Under the pieces are notes generated by a model. It searched no databases. It saw nothing but the letters and a program-made list of their open reading frames with translations, and had not been told where the DNA came from. The position numbers and the translations under genes were made by a program. A stretch of 64,000 nucleotides of DNA from Streptomyces olivoverticillatus (GTDB lineage Bacteria; Actinomycetota; Actinomycetes; Streptomycetales; Streptomycetaceae), in NCBI RefSeq assembly GCF_014203555.1, contig NZ_JACHJH010000002.1, positions 1,024,791-1,088,790 on the forward strand, given 5' to 3'. This document shows, piece after piece, positions 32,637 to 43,211 of the stretch. Position 1 is the stretch's first letter; every line of letters starts with the position of its first letter.

Positions 32637-32688
32637 CATACGGCGATGGGCCCGGCCTCCGAGAGGAGACCGGGCCCATCGCCGTATG
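32637..32688. terminator. Bidirectional terminator between pgi and pgl
   Basis: Perfect 19-bp arms with a 14-base loop lie between convergent genes, starting 12 bases after the pgi stop. Confidence 0.85.
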
Positions 32689-32696
32689 CGGCAGCG

Positions 32697-33476
32697 TCAG
32701 GGCGATGCCGGGGGATACAGGTCCCGCGGGAGCTTCGCGGCAGCGGCGGCGTCCAGCAGCCACAGCGTGCGGCGCGAGCCGCGGGCGCCGGCCGCCGGGG
32801 CCTGGACCTCGCCGGCACCGCTGAGGGCCAGGGCCACCGCCCCCGCCTTGTCCTCGCCCGCCGCCAGCAGCCACACCTCGCGCGCCGAGCGGATCGCCGG
32901 CAGGGTCAGCGACACCCGCGTCGGCGGCGGCTTGGGCGCGCCGTGGACGCCGACGACCGTGCGCTCGGTCTCCCGGACGCCCGGGAGCTCGGGGAAGAGC
33001 GACGCCACGTGCGTGTCCGGGCCGACGCCCAGCAGCAGTACGTCGAAGGACGGCACCGCCGCATGGTCCTCGGGCCGGGCCGCCGCGGCCAGTTCGGCCG
33101 CGTATGCCTCGGCCGCCGCGTCCGCGTCGTCGTAGCGGCCGTCCGCCGACGGCATGGAGTGCACCCGCGCCGGATCGACGTCCACCGAGTCCAGCAGCGC
33201 CGCCCGGGCCTGTGTGTCGTTGCGCTCCGGGTGGCCCTCCGGCAGGAACCGCTCGTCGCCCCACCACAGGTCCAGCCGCGACCAGTCGACGGCGTCCCGG
33301 GCGGGCGCGGCGGCCAGGGCGGCGAGCAGCCCGTTGCCGTTGCGGCCGCCCGTGAGGACCACGGACGCCGAGCCGCGCGCGGCCTGTGCGTCCACGATCT
33401 TCGTGATCAGCCGGGCTGCCGCGGCCTGCGCCATCAGCTCCTTGTCCCGGTGGACGACGATCTGAGGCGTGCTCAC
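32697..33476 (-). CDS. pgl: 6-phosphogluconolactonase
   Basis: This 259-residue DevB-type lactonase hydrolyses 6-phosphoglucono-delta-lactone, the product of Zwf. It has VLTGGRNGNGLLAAL, WWGDERFLPEGHPERND and DVLLLGVGPDTHVASLFP. The last is the catalytic loop, in the actinobacterial form with Asp-Thr-His. GTG 33476 overlaps the opcA stop by 4 bases. It is the last gene of the tkt-tal-zwf-opcA-pgl operon and ends at the bidirectional hairpin. Confidence 0.94.
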   Translation of the reverse strand: MSTPQIVVHRDKELMAQAAAARLITKIVDAQAARGSASVVLTGGRNGNGLLAALAAAPARDAVDWSRLDLWWGDERFLPEGHPERNDTQARAALLDSVDVDPARVHSMPSADGRYDDADAAAEAYAAELAAAARPEDHAAVPSFDVLLLGVGPDTHVASLFPELPGVRETERTVVGVHGAPKPPPTRVSLTLPAIRSAREVWLLAAGEDKAGAVALALSGAGEVQAPAAGARGSRRTLWLLDAAAAAKLPRDLYPPASP

Positions 33477-34513
33477 TTGGTCGCCGCCTTCTTGGCGGGT
33501 GCCTTCTTCGCCGCCGCGGGCTTGGCCCCGGACGCCTCGGAGGCGTCCTGCTCCTCGGCCTTCCCGGAGTCCGCCGCGGGCGCCCCGGCGTCGCCGAGCC
33601 GCTCGACGCCGTACTTCAGCGTCGACTCGTAGACCGTGTCAGGGTCCAGCCGCCGCAGCTCCTCCGCGAGCAGCTCGGCGGTGTCCCGGCGCTTGAGCGC
33701 CACCGCGCGGTCCGGCTGGCCGCGCATGGTGAGCTTGGCGAGCGAGCCGTCGGGACGGTCCAGGGTGACGGGACCGTTCTTGGTCTCCAGGCGGACGGCC
33801 GTCAGGCCCGGCCCCTCGGAGACGGTCCGGCGGGCCGTCACCCCGAGCCGGTCCGCCAGCCACATGGCCAGCAGTTCGCCGCTGGGGTTGTAGGCCTCGC
33901 CCTCCACCTCCGCCGAGGTGACCTCGACGGTCTGCTGGTCCAGGGCCGCCGCGAGCATCGAGCGCCACGGCGTGATCCGGGTCCAGGCCAGGTCGGTGTC
34001 GCCGGGCGCGTAGTTGGCCGCGCGGGCCGAGAGCTCGGAGACCGGGTCCTCGGCGGCGTAGGTGTCGGTGACCCGGCGCTGGGCGAGCGCACCGAGGGGG
34101 TCCTTCTCCGGGTTGAGCGGAGAGTTGACCGGCCACCAGACGACGACGGGCGCGTCCGGCAGCAGCAGGGGCAGCACCACCGACTGGGCGTGGTCTATCA
34201 CCTCGCCGTACAGGCGCAGCACCACCGTCTCGCCGGTGCCGGCCGCCGCGCCCACCCGCACCTCGGCGTCGAGCCGGGCCTGGGCGCGGTCGCGCGGCGA
34301 GCGGCTCACCCGCTTGATGACGACCAGCTTGCGCGAGGGGTGCTCGCGGGAGGCCTCGTTGGCCGCCTTGAGCGCGTCGTAGGCGTGCTCCTCGTCGGTG
34401 ACGATGACGAGGGTGAGCACCATGCCGATGGCGGGGGTGCCGATCGCCCGCCGCCCCTCGACCAGCGCATTGTTGATCTTGCTGGCCGTGGTGTCCGTGA
34501 GATCCATTTTCAT
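33473..34513 (-). CDS. opcA: Glucose-6-phosphate dehydrogenase assembly protein OpcA
   Basis: This 346-residue partner protein is needed for full G6PDH activity in cyanobacteria and is conserved beside zwf in actinobacteria. The OpcA core includes [38 protein letters not shown] and the C-terminal sugar-phosphate-like domain. The last 30 residues are acidic, then Lys/Ala-rich ([13 protein letters not shown]), resembling the UvrA tail. ATG 34513 overlaps the zwf stop (ATGA); another ATG lies two codons on. Coupling to zwf fits 1:1 assembly. Confidence 0.94.
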   Translation of the reverse strand: MKMDLTDTTASKINNALVEGRRAIGTPAIGMVLTLVIVTDEEHAYDALKAANEASREHPSRKLVVIKRVSRSPRDRAQARLDAEVRVGAAAGTGETVVLRLYGEVIDHAQSVVLPLLLPDAPVVVWWPVNSPLNPEKDPLGALAQRRVTDTYAAEDPVSELSARAANYAPGDTDLAWTRITPWRSMLAAALDQQTVEVTSAEVEGEAYNPSGELLAMWLADRLGVTARRTVSEGPGLTAVRLETKNGPVTLDRPDGSLAKLTMRGQPDRAVALKRRDTAELLAEELRRLDPDTVYESTLKYGVERLGDAGAPAADSGKAEEQDASEASGAKPAAAKKAPAKKAATK

Positions 34514-36033
34514 GGCCGACGCCAGCTCCGTCCATCTCGTGCGAGCATCTCGTCCGCCTCGACCGGCCCCCAGGTGCCGGCCGGGTACTGCGCGGGCTTG
34601 CCGTGCTTGTCCCAGTACTCCTCGATCGGGTCGAGGATCCGCCAGGACAGCTCGACCTCCGTGAGGCGCGGGAAGAGGTTGGCGTCGCCGAGCAGCACAT
34701 CGAGGATGAGCCGCTCGTACGCCTCCGGGCTGGACTCGGTGAAGGACTCGCCGTAGGCGAAGTCCATCGAGACGTCCCGGACCTCCATCGAGGTGCCCGG
34801 CACCTTGGAGCCGAACCGCATGGTGACGCCCTCGTCCGGCTGCACCCGGATGACCAGGGCGTTCTGCCCCAGCTCCTCGGTCGCGGTGTGGTCGAAGGGC
34901 GAGTGCGGGGCGCGCTGGAAGACGACCGCGATCTCGGTGACGCGGCGGCCGAGCCGCTTGCCGGTGCGCAGGTAGAAGGGGACGCCCGCCCAGCGGCGGT
35001 TGTCGATCTCCAGCTTGATCGCGGCATAGGTGTCGGTCTTCGACTTGGCGTCGATGCCGTCTTCCTCGAGGTAGCCGACGACCTCCTCGCCGCCCTGCCA
35101 GCCGTGGGCGTACTGGCCGCGCACGGTCTCCTTGCCGAGGTCCTTGGGCAGCCGGACGGCGCCCAGCACCTTGGTCTTCTCCGCCACCAGCGCGTCCGCG
35201 TCGAAGGAGGCGGGCTCCTCCATGGCGGTCAGCGCGAGCAGCTGCAGCAGGTGGTTCTGGATGACGTCACGGGCGGCGCCGATGCCGTCGTAGTAGCCCG
35301 CGCGGCCGCCGATGCCGATGTCCTCGGCCATGGTGATCTGCACATGGTCGACGAAGGACCGGTTCCAGATCGGCTCGAAGAGGGTGTTGGCGAAGCGCAG
35401 CGCCAGGATGTTCTGGACCGTCTCCTTGCCCAGGTAGTGGTCGATCCGGAAGACCTCTTCAGGCGGGAAGACCTCGTGGACGATCCGGTTGAGCTCCTGG
35501 GCGCTGGCCAGGTTGTGCCCGAAGGGCTTCTCGATGACGGCGCGCCGCCAGGAGCCCTCCTTCTGGTCGGCCAGGCCGTGCTTCTTCAGCTGCTGGACGA
35601 CCTTGGGGAAGAACTTGGGCGGTACGGACAGGTAGAAGGCGAAGTTGCCGCCCGTGCCCTGCGCCTTGTCCAGTTCCTCGATGGTCGTCTTGAGGGTGTC
35701 GAAGGCCTCGTCGTCGTCGAAGTCGCCCTCGACGAAGCGGCAGCCCTGCACCAGCTGCTGCCAGACCTCCTCGCGGAAGGGGGTGCGCGAGTGCTCCTTG
35801 ACGGCCGCGTACACCTCGCTCGCGAAGTCCTCGTCGGCCCAGGAGCGGCGGGCGAAGCCGATCAGGGAGAAACCCGGCGGAAGCAGTCCCCGGTTGGCCA
35901 GGTCGTAGACCGCCGGCATCAGCTTTTTCCTGGACAAATCGCCCGTGACACCAAAGATGACCAGGCCCGACGGCCCCGCGATGCGCGGGAGCCGTCGGTC
36001 CTGAGCGTCACGCAGCGGATTGCTGCTGCTCAA
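34510..36033 (-). CDS. zwf: Glucose-6-phosphate 1-dehydrogenase
   Basis: This 507-residue enzyme starts the oxidative pentose phosphate branch and makes NADPH. The nucleotide motif [12 protein letters not shown] is near residue 27, the EKPFGHN segment follows, and RIDHYLGKE carries the catalytic His and Lys. Length is standard. The start appears to be TTG 36033, with GGAGG 7 bases upstream inside the end of tal; only one base separates it from the tal stop. It is in operon with tkt, tal, opcA and pgl. Confidence 0.96.
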   Translation of the reverse strand: MSSSNPLRDAQDRRLPRIAGPSGLVIFGVTGDLSRKKLMPAVYDLANRGLLPPGFSLIGFARRSWADEDFASEVYAAVKEHSRTPFREEVWQQLVQGCRFVEGDFDDDEAFDTLKTTIEELDKAQGTGGNFAFYLSVPPKFFPKVVQQLKKHGLADQKEGSWRRAVIEKPFGHNLASAQELNRIVHEVFPPEEVFRIDHYLGKETVQNILALRFANTLFEPIWNRSFVDHVQITMAEDIGIGGRAGYYDGIGAARDVIQNHLLQLLALTAMEEPASFDADALVAEKTKVLGAVRLPKDLGKETVRGQYAHGWQGGEEVVGYLEEDGIDAKSKTDTYAAIKLEIDNRRWAGVPFYLRTGKRLGRRVTEIAVVFQRAPHSPFDHTATEELGQNALVIRVQPDEGVTMRFGSKVPGTSMEVRDVSMDFAYGESFTESSPEAYERLILDVLLGDANLFPRLTEVELSWRILDPIEEYWDKHGKPAQYPAGTWGPVEADEMLARDGRSWRRP

Positions 36034-36034
36034 T

Positions 36035-37150
36035 TCATGCCTCCGGAGCGAGGCGCTTGAGCTCCGCCTCGGTGGACTTCAGAAGGTCGTTCCACGACTG
36101 CTCGAACTTGTCGACGCCCTCGTCCTCCAGGAGCTGGACGACGTCGTCGTACGAGATGCCCAGCTTGGCCAGGGCGTCGAGCTCGGCCTTGGCCTGCTCG
36201 TAGGTGCCGCGCACGGTGTCACCGGTGATCTGCCCGTGGTCGGCGGTGGCCTCCAGGGTGGCCTCCGGCATGGTGTTGACCGTGTTGGGCGCCACCAGGT
36301 CGTCCACGTACAGGGTGTCCTTGTAGGCCGGGTCCTTGACGCCGGTCGAGGCCCACAGCGCACGCTGCTTGTTGGCGCCGGCCTTCTCCAGGGCGGCCCA
36401 GCGGTCGGAGGAGAAGACCTCCTCGTACGCCTGGTAGGCCAGGCGGGCGTTGGCGAGGGCGGCCTTGCCGCGCAGCGCCTTGGCCTCCTCGGTGCCCAGG
36501 GCGTCCAGACGCTTGTCGATCTCGGTGTCCACGCGGGACACGAAGAAGGACGCGACCGAGTGGATCAGCGACAGGTCCAGGCCCGCGGCCTTCGCCTTCT
36601 CCAGGCCGGTCAGGTAGGCGTCCATCACGGCGCGGTAGCGCTCGAGGGAGAAGATCAGCGTGACGTTGACGCTGATGCCCTTGCCGATCACCTCGGCGAT
36701 GGCCGGCAGGCCCGCCTTGGTGGCCGGGATCTTGATCAGGGTGTTGGGCCGGTCCACCAGCCAGGCCAGCTGCTTGGCCTCGGCGACCGTGGCGACCGTG
36801 TCGTGCGCCAGGCGCGGGTCGACCTCGATGGAGACCCGGCCGTCCTGGCCGTCGGTGGCGTCGAAGACCGGGCGCAGGATGTCGGCGGCGTCGCGGACGT
36901 CCGCCGTCGTGATCATGCGGATGGCCTCGTCCACGGTGACCTTGCGGGCCGCGAGGTCGGCGAGCTGCTGCTGGTAGCCCTCGCCGCCGGAGATCGCCTT
37001 CTGGAAGATCGACGGGTTGGTCGTGACGCCCACGACGTGGCTCTGGTCGATCAGCTCGGCCAGGTTCCCGGACGTGATGCGCTTGCGGGACAGGTCGTCC
37101 AGCCAGATCGCGACGCCCTCGTCGGAGAGGCGCTTGAGTGCGTCTGTCAT
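36035..37150 (-). CDS. tal: Transaldolase
   Basis: This 371-residue class I aldolase moves a dihydroxyacetone unit between sugar phosphates. It is of the longer actinobacterial type. It contains [25 protein letters not shown] and [15 protein letters not shown], the last carrying the Schiff-base lysine, with [10 protein letters not shown] after it. ATG 37150 was chosen at the point where family similarity begins. It lies 35 bases downstream of tkt and directly upstream of zwf. Confidence 0.95.
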   Translation of the reverse strand: MTDALKRLSDEGVAIWLDDLSRKRITSGNLAELIDQSHVVGVTTNPSIFQKAISGGEGYQQQLADLAARKVTVDEAIRMITTADVRDAADILRPVFDATDGQDGRVSIEVDPRLAHDTVATVAEAKQLAWLVDRPNTLIKIPATKAGLPAIAEVIGKGISVNVTLIFSLERYRAVMDAYLTGLEKAKAAGLDLSLIHSVASFFVSRVDTEIDKRLDALGTEEAKALRGKAALANARLAYQAYEEVFSSDRWAALEKAGANKQRALWASTGVKDPAYKDTLYVDDLVAPNTVNTMPEATLEATADHGQITGDTVRGTYEQAKAELDALAKLGISYDDVVQLLEDEGVDKFEQSWNDLLKSTEAELKRLAPEA

Positions 37151-37185
37151 GGGTTCTGCATCTCCTACTGGATCGTGTGCGGGCG

Positions 37186-39267
37186 TCAGCGGCGGCTGGC
37201 GTCGGCGATGGACTCGCGGGCGGCCTCGACGACGGCGTCGGAGGTCAGACCGAACTCGCGGTAGAGCACCTTGTAGTCGGCGGAGGCGCCGAAGTGCTCC
37301 AGGGAGACGATCCGGCCGGCCTCGCCGACGTAGCGGTACCAGGTCAGGCCGATACCGGCCTCGACGGCCACCCGGGCCTTGACGTCGGGCAGCAGCACGC
37401 CGTCGCGGTAGGCCTGGTCCTGCTCCTCGAACCACTCGACGGACGGCATCGAGACCACGCGGGTCGGGATGCCCTCGGCCTGGAGCATGTCGCGGGCCTC
37501 GACGGCCAGCTGGACCTCGGAGCCGGTGCCGATCAGGATCACCTGCGGCCGGCCGCCCTCGGCCTCGAACAGGACGTAGCCGCCCTTGGCGACGCCCTCG
37601 TTGGCCTCGTACGTCGGCACGTTCTGGCGGGTGAGGGCCAGGCCGTGCGGCGCCGGGTGGCTGGTGTGCCGCTTGAAGATCTCGCGCCAGGCGATCGCCG
37701 TCTCGTTGGCGTCGGCCGGGCGGACCATGTTCAGGCCCGGGATGGCGCGCAGCGCGGCCATGTGCTCGACCGGCTGGTGGGTCGGGCCGTCCTCGCCGAG
37801 GCCGATGGAGTCGTGCGTCCACACATAGGTGACCGGCAGCTTCATCAGGGCGGCGAGGCGGACGGCCGGGCGCATGTAGTCGGAGAACACCAGGAAGGTG
37901 CCGCCGTAGACGCGGGTGTTGCCGTGCAGCGCGATGCCGTTCATGGTCGAGCCCATGGCGTGCTCGCGGATGCCGAAGTGGATCGTGCGGCCGTAGGGGT
38001 CCGCCTCCGGCAGGGGGTTGCCCACCGGGAGGAAGGACGACGACGCGTCGATCGTGGTGTTGTTCGAGCCGGCGAGGTCGGCGGAGCCGCCCCACAGCTC
38101 GGGGACCACGGCGCCGAGCGCCTTGAGGACCTCGCCGGACGCCTTGCGGGTCGCGACGTCCTTGCCCGCCGGGAAGACCGGGACGGCCTTCTCCCAGGCG
38201 TCGGGCAGCTCGCCCGCGTTGATGCGGTCGAACTCGGCGGCGCGCTCGGGGTTGGCCTGGCGCCACTCCTGGAGCTGCTTGTCCCAGGCGGCGTGCGCCT
38301 CGCGGCCGCGGTCGACGACCTTGCGGACGTGCGTGAAGACCTCGTCCTCGACCTGGAAGTGCTGCTCGGGGTCGAAGCCCATGACCCGCTTGGTCGCGGC
38401 GACCTCGGTCTCGCCGAGCGCCGAGCCGTGGGAGGCCTCGGTGTTCTGGGCGTTCGGCGCGGGCCAGGCGATGATCGTCCGGGCGGCGATGATCGAGGGG
38501 CGCTCGGTCTCGGCCTTGGCGGCCTGGAAGGCGGCGTGCAGCGCCTTGACGTCGAAGTCGCCGTTGGCGCCCTGCTCGATGCGCTGCACGTGCCAGCCGT
38601 AGGCCTCGTACCGCTTGAGGACGTCCTCCGAGAACGCCGTCTCGGTGTCGCCCTCGATCGAGATGTGGTTGTCGTCGTAGAGCGCGACGATGTTGCCCAG
38701 CTTCTGGTGGCCGGCCAGCGAGGACGCCTCGGCGGAGATGCCCTCCTCCAGGTCGCCGTCGGAGACGATGGCCCAGATGGTGTGGTCGAAGGGCGACTCG
38801 CCCTGCGGGGCCTCCGGGTCGAACAGACCGCGCTCGTAGCGGGCGGCCATGGCCATGCCCACCGCGTTGGCGATGCCCTGGCCGAGCGGGCCGGTGGTGG
38901 TCTCCACGCCGCGGGTGTGGCCGTGCTCCGGGTGGCCCGGGGTCTTGCTGTCCCAGGTGCGGAAGGCCTTGAGGTCCGACAGCTCCAGGCCGTAGCCGGC
39001 CATGAAGAGCTGGACGTAGAGGGTCAGGCTGGTGTGGCCGGGGGAGAGGACGAATCGGTCGCGGCCGGTCCAGTCGGCGTCACTCGGGTCGTGCCGCATC
39101 AGCTTCTGGAAGAGCAGGTACGCGGCGGGCGCGAGGCTCATGGCCGTGCCGGGATGGCCGTTGCCGACCTTCTGCACGGAGTCCATGGCCAGGACGCGGG
39201 CTGTATCGACGGCCCGCTGGTCCAGTTCGGTCCATTCCAGGTCTGTGGTGGTCGGCTTGTTGCTCAC
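37186..39267 (-). CDS. tkt: Transketolase
   Basis: This 693-residue thiamine-diphosphate enzyme transfers two-carbon units among pentose, heptose and triose phosphates. The TPP motif runs from [13 protein letters not shown] to ALYDDN. Other marks are [27 protein letters not shown] and the C-terminal half motif [19 protein letters not shown]. The start is GTG 39267. It is the first gene of the pentose phosphate operon; its promoter must lie in the 401-base divergent region shared with ctaB. Confidence 0.96.
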   Translation of the reverse strand: MSNKPTTTDLEWTELDQRAVDTARVLAMDSVQKVGNGHPGTAMSLAPAAYLLFQKLMRHDPSDADWTGRDRFVLSPGHTSLTLYVQLFMAGYGLELSDLKAFRTWDSKTPGHPEHGHTRGVETTTGPLGQGIANAVGMAMAARYERGLFDPEAPQGESPFDHTIWAIVSDGDLEEGISAEASSLAGHQKLGNIVALYDDNHISIEGDTETAFSEDVLKRYEAYGWHVQRIEQGANGDFDVKALHAAFQAAKAETERPSIIAARTIIAWPAPNAQNTEASHGSALGETEVAATKRVMGFDPEQHFQVEDEVFTHVRKVVDRGREAHAAWDKQLQEWRQANPERAAEFDRINAGELPDAWEKAVPVFPAGKDVATRKASGEVLKALGAVVPELWGGSADLAGSNNTTIDASSSFLPVGNPLPEADPYGRTIHFGIREHAMGSTMNGIALHGNTRVYGGTFLVFSDYMRPAVRLAALMKLPVTYVWTHDSIGLGEDGPTHQPVEHMAALRAIPGLNMVRPADANETAIAWREIFKRHTSHPAPHGLALTRQNVPTYEANEGVAKGGYVLFEAEGGRPQVILIGTGSEVQLAVEARDMLQAEGIPTRVVSMPSVEWFEEQDQAYRDGVLLPDVKARVAVEAGIGLTWYRYVGEAGRIVSLEHFGASADYKVLYREFGLTSDAVVEAARESIADASRR

Positions 39268-39668
39268 CCTGGGTCAGGGCTCCTCTCCACATGGTTCTGA
39301 TTGCCGGGGGCGGTATGTTCCGCCACGACGCGGCGGTGACGAGCCTACCCCCGCTGGGCGCGCATCTTTTCGACGTATCAGGCGGGCTGTGGGGCTCTCA
39401 TTTGAGTGCCCTCGGATGGTCCTCGCGTCCAGCCTGCCGGTCATACCGGCGGGCCGCCTCCTGAACGCGACCGTTCTGTCAGGTTCCCCGCCCCTTGCGT
39501 CACACACGCCCGGGCCCCGGACCGGGTTCCGTACGCCCTCAACACGACACCACCCCGGCGGAGGGCGCGCTGTCCCCTGCGTCTAAAGTGGCGTGGTACG
39601 CGCAAGCCTTCGCCGGGCTCTCGACCCCCCGGACATGCTTGCTGGCCTTATCTCTGTCAGGGGTGTGC
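39268..39668. promoter_or_regulatory. Divergent intergenic region between tkt and ctaB
   Basis: This 401-base gap should contain promoters for both operons. I see an isolated TAAAGT -10-like hexamer at 39584-39589 on the ctaB side without a matching -35. I see no convincing RNA gene, repeat or coding sequence. Short open frames in it lack ribosome sites and Streptomyces codon bias. Confidence 0.4.
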
Positions 39669-40616
39669 GTGACGGCCGTCGAATCCCGTCCTGCGGGGCT
39701 GCTTGCCGAGAGCGAGAGCCCCGGTCACCGGCCGTTCGGTGCCCGTGCCAAGGCCTTCGTGGCGCTGACCAAGCCGCGGATCATCGAGCTGCTGCTGATG
39801 ACGACGGTGCCGGTGATGTTCCTCGCCGCACAGGGCGTGCCCGACCTGTGGCTGGTCCTGGCCACGTGCATCGGCGGCTACCTGTCCGCGGGCGGCGCCG
39901 GCGCGTACAACATGTACATCGACCGGGACATCGACGCGCTGATGGAGCGCACCGCCCAGCGCCCCCTGGTCACTGGGATGGTCTCGCCGAAGGAGTGCCT
40001 GGCCTTCGCCACGGCCCTGACCGTGGGCTCCACCCTGTGGTTCTGGTTCCTGGTCAACCCGCTGTCGGCGATGCTGGCGCTCGGGGCCAACGCCTTCTAC
40101 GTCGTCATCTACACGATGCTCCTCAAGCGCCGCACCGCGCAGAACATCGTCTGGGGCGGCATCGCCGGCTGCCTGCCGGTCATCATCGGCTGGTCCGCCG
40201 TCACCAACTCGGTCTCCTGGGCCGCGCTCGTCCTCTTCCTGGTCATGTTCTTCTGGACGCCGCCGCACTACTGGCCGCTGTCGATGAAGGTGAAGGACGA
40301 CTACGCGCGGGCCGGCGTGCCGATGCTGCCGGTGATCTCGGGCAACAAGGCGGTCGCCAAGCAGATCGTCATCTACAGCTGGGTGATGGTCGGCGTGTCG
40401 CTGCTGCTCACCCCGCTCGGCTACACCGGCTGGTTCTACACGGTCGTCGCCCTGGCGTGCGGCGGCTTCTGGCTCAAGGAGGCGCACGCGCTGCAGGCGC
40501 GGGCCAAGGCGGGCATCACGGGCGCCAAGCTCAAGGAGATGCGCCTGTTCCACTGGTCGATCACGTACGTGTCGCTGCTGTTCGTGGCCGTCGCCATCGA
40601 CCCCTTCCTGCGCTAG
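39669..40616 (+). CDS. ctaB: Protohaem IX farnesyltransferase
   Basis: This 315-residue UbiA-family membrane protein adds farnesyl to haem B to make haem O for cytochrome c oxidase. About nine helices are seen. The prenyltransferase Asp motif is [20 protein letters not shown], followed by [14 protein letters not shown] and [13 protein letters not shown]. The start is GTG 39669; another GTG lies two codons upstream. It is divergent from tkt and followed by a strong hairpin. The next enzyme of the pathway, ctaA, lies about 1.5 kb away on the opposite strand. Confidence 0.95.
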   Translation: MTAVESRPAGLLAESESPGHRPFGARAKAFVALTKPRIIELLLMTTVPVMFLAAQGVPDLWLVLATCIGGYLSAGGAGAYNMYIDRDIDALMERTAQRPLVTGMVSPKECLAFATALTVGSTLWFWFLVNPLSAMLALGANAFYVVIYTMLLKRRTAQNIVWGGIAGCLPVIIGWSAVTNSVSWAALVLFLVMFFWTPPHYWPLSMKVKDDYARAGVPMLPVISGNKAVAKQIVIYSWVMVGVSLLLTPLGYTGWFYTVVALACGGFWLKEAHALQARAKAGITGAKLKEMRLFHWSITYVSLLFVAVAIDPFLR

Positions 40617-40645
40617 ACACCCAGACACCAGAGACCTTGATCCGC

Positions 40646-40687
40646 CGACGGGCGGCCGCGTGGCACAGGCCACGCGGCCGCCCGTCG
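40646..40687 (+). terminator. 18-bp hairpin after ctaB
   Basis: A perfect 18-bp GC stem with a CACAGG loop lies 29 bases after the ctaB stop. Confidence 0.8.
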
Positions 40688-40720
40688 CCATATGTACTAC
40701 TCGTCGGTAGCATCCTGGCC

Positions 40721-41044
40721 ATGGCAGACAACAAGCAGGCAGCGAAACTGGCGAAGCAGATCACCGCCTTCGCCCAGAGCCACGGCGGCAGCGCCGAAGG
40801 CCAGCTCGCGCACATCGCTCGCGGCACCACCCGCATCGCCCTGGTCGGCGCCAACGGCGAGTGGGGCAACCTCGTCGCCCGCTCCCACGAGACCGCGAAG
40901 CAGGCCGCCGAACTGGCCGGGATCACCCTGCACGACGACTTCGACGGCGAGATGGCCGCGAAGGTGCGCACCGGGCCCTACGAGTGGTCCCGGATGGCCG
41001 GCATCCAGATCGGCGGACCGGGCAACGGCCCCGCCGATAACTGA
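40721..41044 (+). CDS. Conserved small cytoplasmic protein of unknown function
   Basis: This 107-residue soluble protein has no signal or membrane span. It starts with a Lys/Gln-rich amphipathic helix (NKQAAKLAKQITAFAQ), has a central strand pair (TTRIALVGANGEWGNLV), and ends in a Gly/Asn-rich tail. I do not recognise the family. ATG 40721 gives the best codon usage, though the ribosome site is weak. It is isolated from ctaB by a hairpin and sits 75 bases before the amidohydrolase-like gene. Confidence 0.65.
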   Translation: MADNKQAAKLAKQITAFAQSHGGSAEGQLAHIARGTTRIALVGANGEWGNLVARSHETAKQAAELAGITLHDDFDGEMAAKVRTGPYEWSRMAGIQIGGPGNGPADN

Positions 41045-41119
41045 CGGCCCCTTCGCCCGTTAGACCCACCGGGAGCGGCGCGCCGCGCCGCGCGGTGGGG
41101 GACCGGCGAGGAGGACCGG

Positions 41120-42166
41120 ATGGACGGCATACCGCCGCTCGTCGACCAGTACAGCCACGGGGCGGTCCACGGCGAGCTGGGTCTGGGGGAGTTCGAGACG
41201 CATCTGGGCGGGGCCGCCGGGGCCACCGGGCTCGCGCCGGCCGGCACCACCTTCTTCGACAGCAGGGCCGGACTCGCCGTCCGCCGCTGGTGCCCGCCCC
41301 TGCTCGGCCTGGAGCCGCACTGCGCGCCCGTGCGCTACCTGGCCCGCCGCCGCGAGCTGGGCGCCTACCGCGCGGGGCACCTGCTGCTGCGCGGCGCGGG
41401 CATCGGCACCTTCCTGCTGGAAGCGGGGGTGCCCGAGGGCCTCACCTCGCCCGCCGAGCTGGCCCGCGCGGCCGAGGGCCGCGCCCACGAGGTCGTACGG
41501 CTCGAACCGCTCGCCGCGCAGATCGCCGACACCTCCGGCAGCGTGGACTCCTTCCTCGCCTACGCCGCGGAAGCGCTCTACGCGGCCGCCCGGAGCGCCA
41601 CCGCCTTCTCCTGCGGCGCCCCCGCCTGCGACGGCAGCCCGCCCGCGGCCGCGACGGTCCGCGACGCCGCGGGGCGCTGGCTGAGAACCCGTCGAAAGGG
41701 TGAGCTGCCCGAGGAGCCGGTGCTCGTCCGGCACCTGCTGTGGAGCGCGGTGGCCACCGGACTGCCCGTGCAGCTGCACTGCGCCGACCCCCGGCCGCTG
41801 ACCGGCTTCCTGCGGGCCACGGCGGGGCGGGGCGTGGATCTGGTGCTGCTCCCGGACACCTGGCACCACTGGCAGGCCGCCCGGCTGGCCGCCGCCTTCC
41901 CGCATGTCTACGCGGACGTCGGCGCCCGGCCGGAGGAGACCCTGCGCGAGGCGCCGTTCGGCAAGCTGCTGTTCTCCACCGGGGCACGGGCGCTGGCCGA
42001 GCTGTACGTGGTGGCCGCCCGGCTGTTCGTACGGGCCATGGAGCGGCTGATGGGCGACTGGGTCGCGGACGGCTGGTGCCGACGGCCCGAGGCGGGGCGG
42101 ATCGCCTCGCTCGTGGCGGCCGGCACCGCGCGCCGGGTCTACCGGTTGGACGCCGCCGCGGGCTGA
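41120..42166 (+). CDS. Amidohydrolase-like protein with degenerate metal site
   Basis: This 348-residue protein resembles the amidohydrolase-2 (FluG-like) group: a TIM-barrel pattern with PLVDQYSHG at the start, VQLHCADPRPLTGF in the middle and KLLFSTGARALAEL at the end. The usual HxH pair is reduced to YSH, and the final barrel Asp (normally in a GSD/STD motif) is Gly, so a classical metal-dependent hydrolase mechanism is doubtful. ATG 41120 follows GAGGAGGA. Its last 28 bases overlap the end of ctaA on the other strand. Confidence 0.75.
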   Translation: MDGIPPLVDQYSHGAVHGELGLGEFETHLGGAAGATGLAPAGTTFFDSRAGLAVRRWCPPLLGLEPHCAPVRYLARRRELGAYRAGHLLLRGAGIGTFLLEAGVPEGLTSPAELARAAEGRAHEVVRLEPLAAQIADTSGSVDSFLAYAAEALYAAARSATAFSCGAPACDGSPPAAATVRDAAGRWLRTRRKGELPEEPVLVRHLLWSAVATGLPVQLHCADPRPLTGFLRATAGRGVDLVLLPDTWHHWQAARLAAAFPHVYADVGARPEETLREAPFGKLLFSTGARALAELYVVAARLFVRAMERLMGDWVADGWCRRPEAGRIASLVAAGTARRVYRLDAAAG

Positions 42167-43137
42167 CCGGCGCCGAGGGCCTCGTGCCCGGCCGACGGCG
42201 AGGGCACCGCCGGCGCCTCGCCGCGCTCGCGCAGCGACAGCAGGACCCGCAGCACGGCGATCCACACCAGGCAGGAGCCGAACATGTGCGTGCCGACCAC
42301 GAACTCCGGCGAATCGTTGAAGTACTGCACGTAGCCGATGACGCCCTGGAGCATCAGCACGGCGAACAGCTCGGCCACCGTGCGGCGGGGGACCGCCGGC
42401 GCCTTCACGGCACGCAGCGTGAACCACAGGGCCACGGTCAGGCCGATGACGATGTAGACGAAGTCCACGTGCAGCTGGGTGATCTCGTGCCAGTCCAGCG
42501 GAATGCGGCGGACGTTCTTGGAGGCGTCGCCCGCGTGCTTGCCCGCGCCCGTGACCACCGTGCCGATCACTATCAGCAGCGCGGTCGCGGCCACCAGCAC
42601 CCCGGCCAGCTGACGGACCGGACGGACCACCAGCTCACGGGGGGCCTCGTCGCCCTCGCGGGAGCGCTGCCACATCAGCACGGCGACCGTCAGCAGGGCG
42701 GTCGACAGCAGGAAGTGCGCGCTGACGATGTAGGGGTTCAGGCCCGTCAGGACCGTTATGCCGCCGACCACCGCGTTGCCCATGACGATCCAGAACTGCG
42801 CCCACCCCAGCCGGGTGAGGCTGCGGCGGCGCGGGGCACGCGCGCGTGCCGCGATGATCGTCACGCCGATGACCGCGCACAGCACGTACGTCAGCATGCG
42901 GTTGGTGAACTCGATGACGCCGTTGATGCCCATCGCGGGCGTCGGCGTCAGGCTGTCCTCGGTACAGGTCGGCCAGGTCGGGCAGCCCAGCCCGGACTGG
43001 GTGAGCCGGACCGCACCGCCCGTCACGACGATGACCACCGCCATGACGACGCAGGCGAGCGCGGCCCGTTGGACCCAGCGCGCGGAGGGCTGCCAACGGT
43101 CGGCGATGAGCTGCATGGGGTTCGGCATGTTCGGCAC
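42139..43137 (-). CDS. ctaA: Haem A synthase
   Basis: This 332-residue COX15/CtaA membrane protein with eight helices oxidises haem O to haem A. The first half contains the GGAVRLTQSGLGCPTWPTC segment with a cysteine pair, and EFTNRMLTYVL with a haem-ligand-region His/Glu pattern. The second half shows ITQLHVDFVYIVIG and a further His in FVVGTHMFGSCLVWIAVL. The start is ATG 43137; two further ATGs lie within the next eight codons. It converges on, and overlaps by 28 bases, the amidohydrolase-like gene. Confidence 0.92.
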   Translation of the reverse strand: MPNMPNPMQLIADRWQPSARWVQRAALACVVMAVVIVVTGGAVRLTQSGLGCPTWPTCTEDSLTPTPAMGINGVIEFTNRMLTYVLCAVIGVTIIAARARAPRRRSLTRLGWAQFWIVMGNAVVGGITVLTGLNPYIVSAHFLLSTALLTVAVLMWQRSREGDEAPRELVVRPVRQLAGVLVAATALLIVIGTVVTGAGKHAGDASKNVRRIPLDWHEITQLHVDFVYIVIGLTVALWFTLRAVKAPAVPRRTVAELFAVLMLQGVIGYVQYFNDSPEFVVGTHMFGSCLVWIAVLRVLLSLRERGEAPAVPSPSAGHEALGAGQPAAASNR

Positions 43138-43211
43138 CCGGCCATCGTAAGCGCCAGCTTGTGCATGGATTCACGAGGGGGGTGCGTGGCGAAATGTCCC
43201 GCCGCCCGGCC

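Noticed and set aside
39274-39507. 77-codon minus-strand frame between tkt and ctaB
   Set aside because: Arg/Pro-rich with poor codon bias, no ribosome site, and it lies where the tkt promoter must be.
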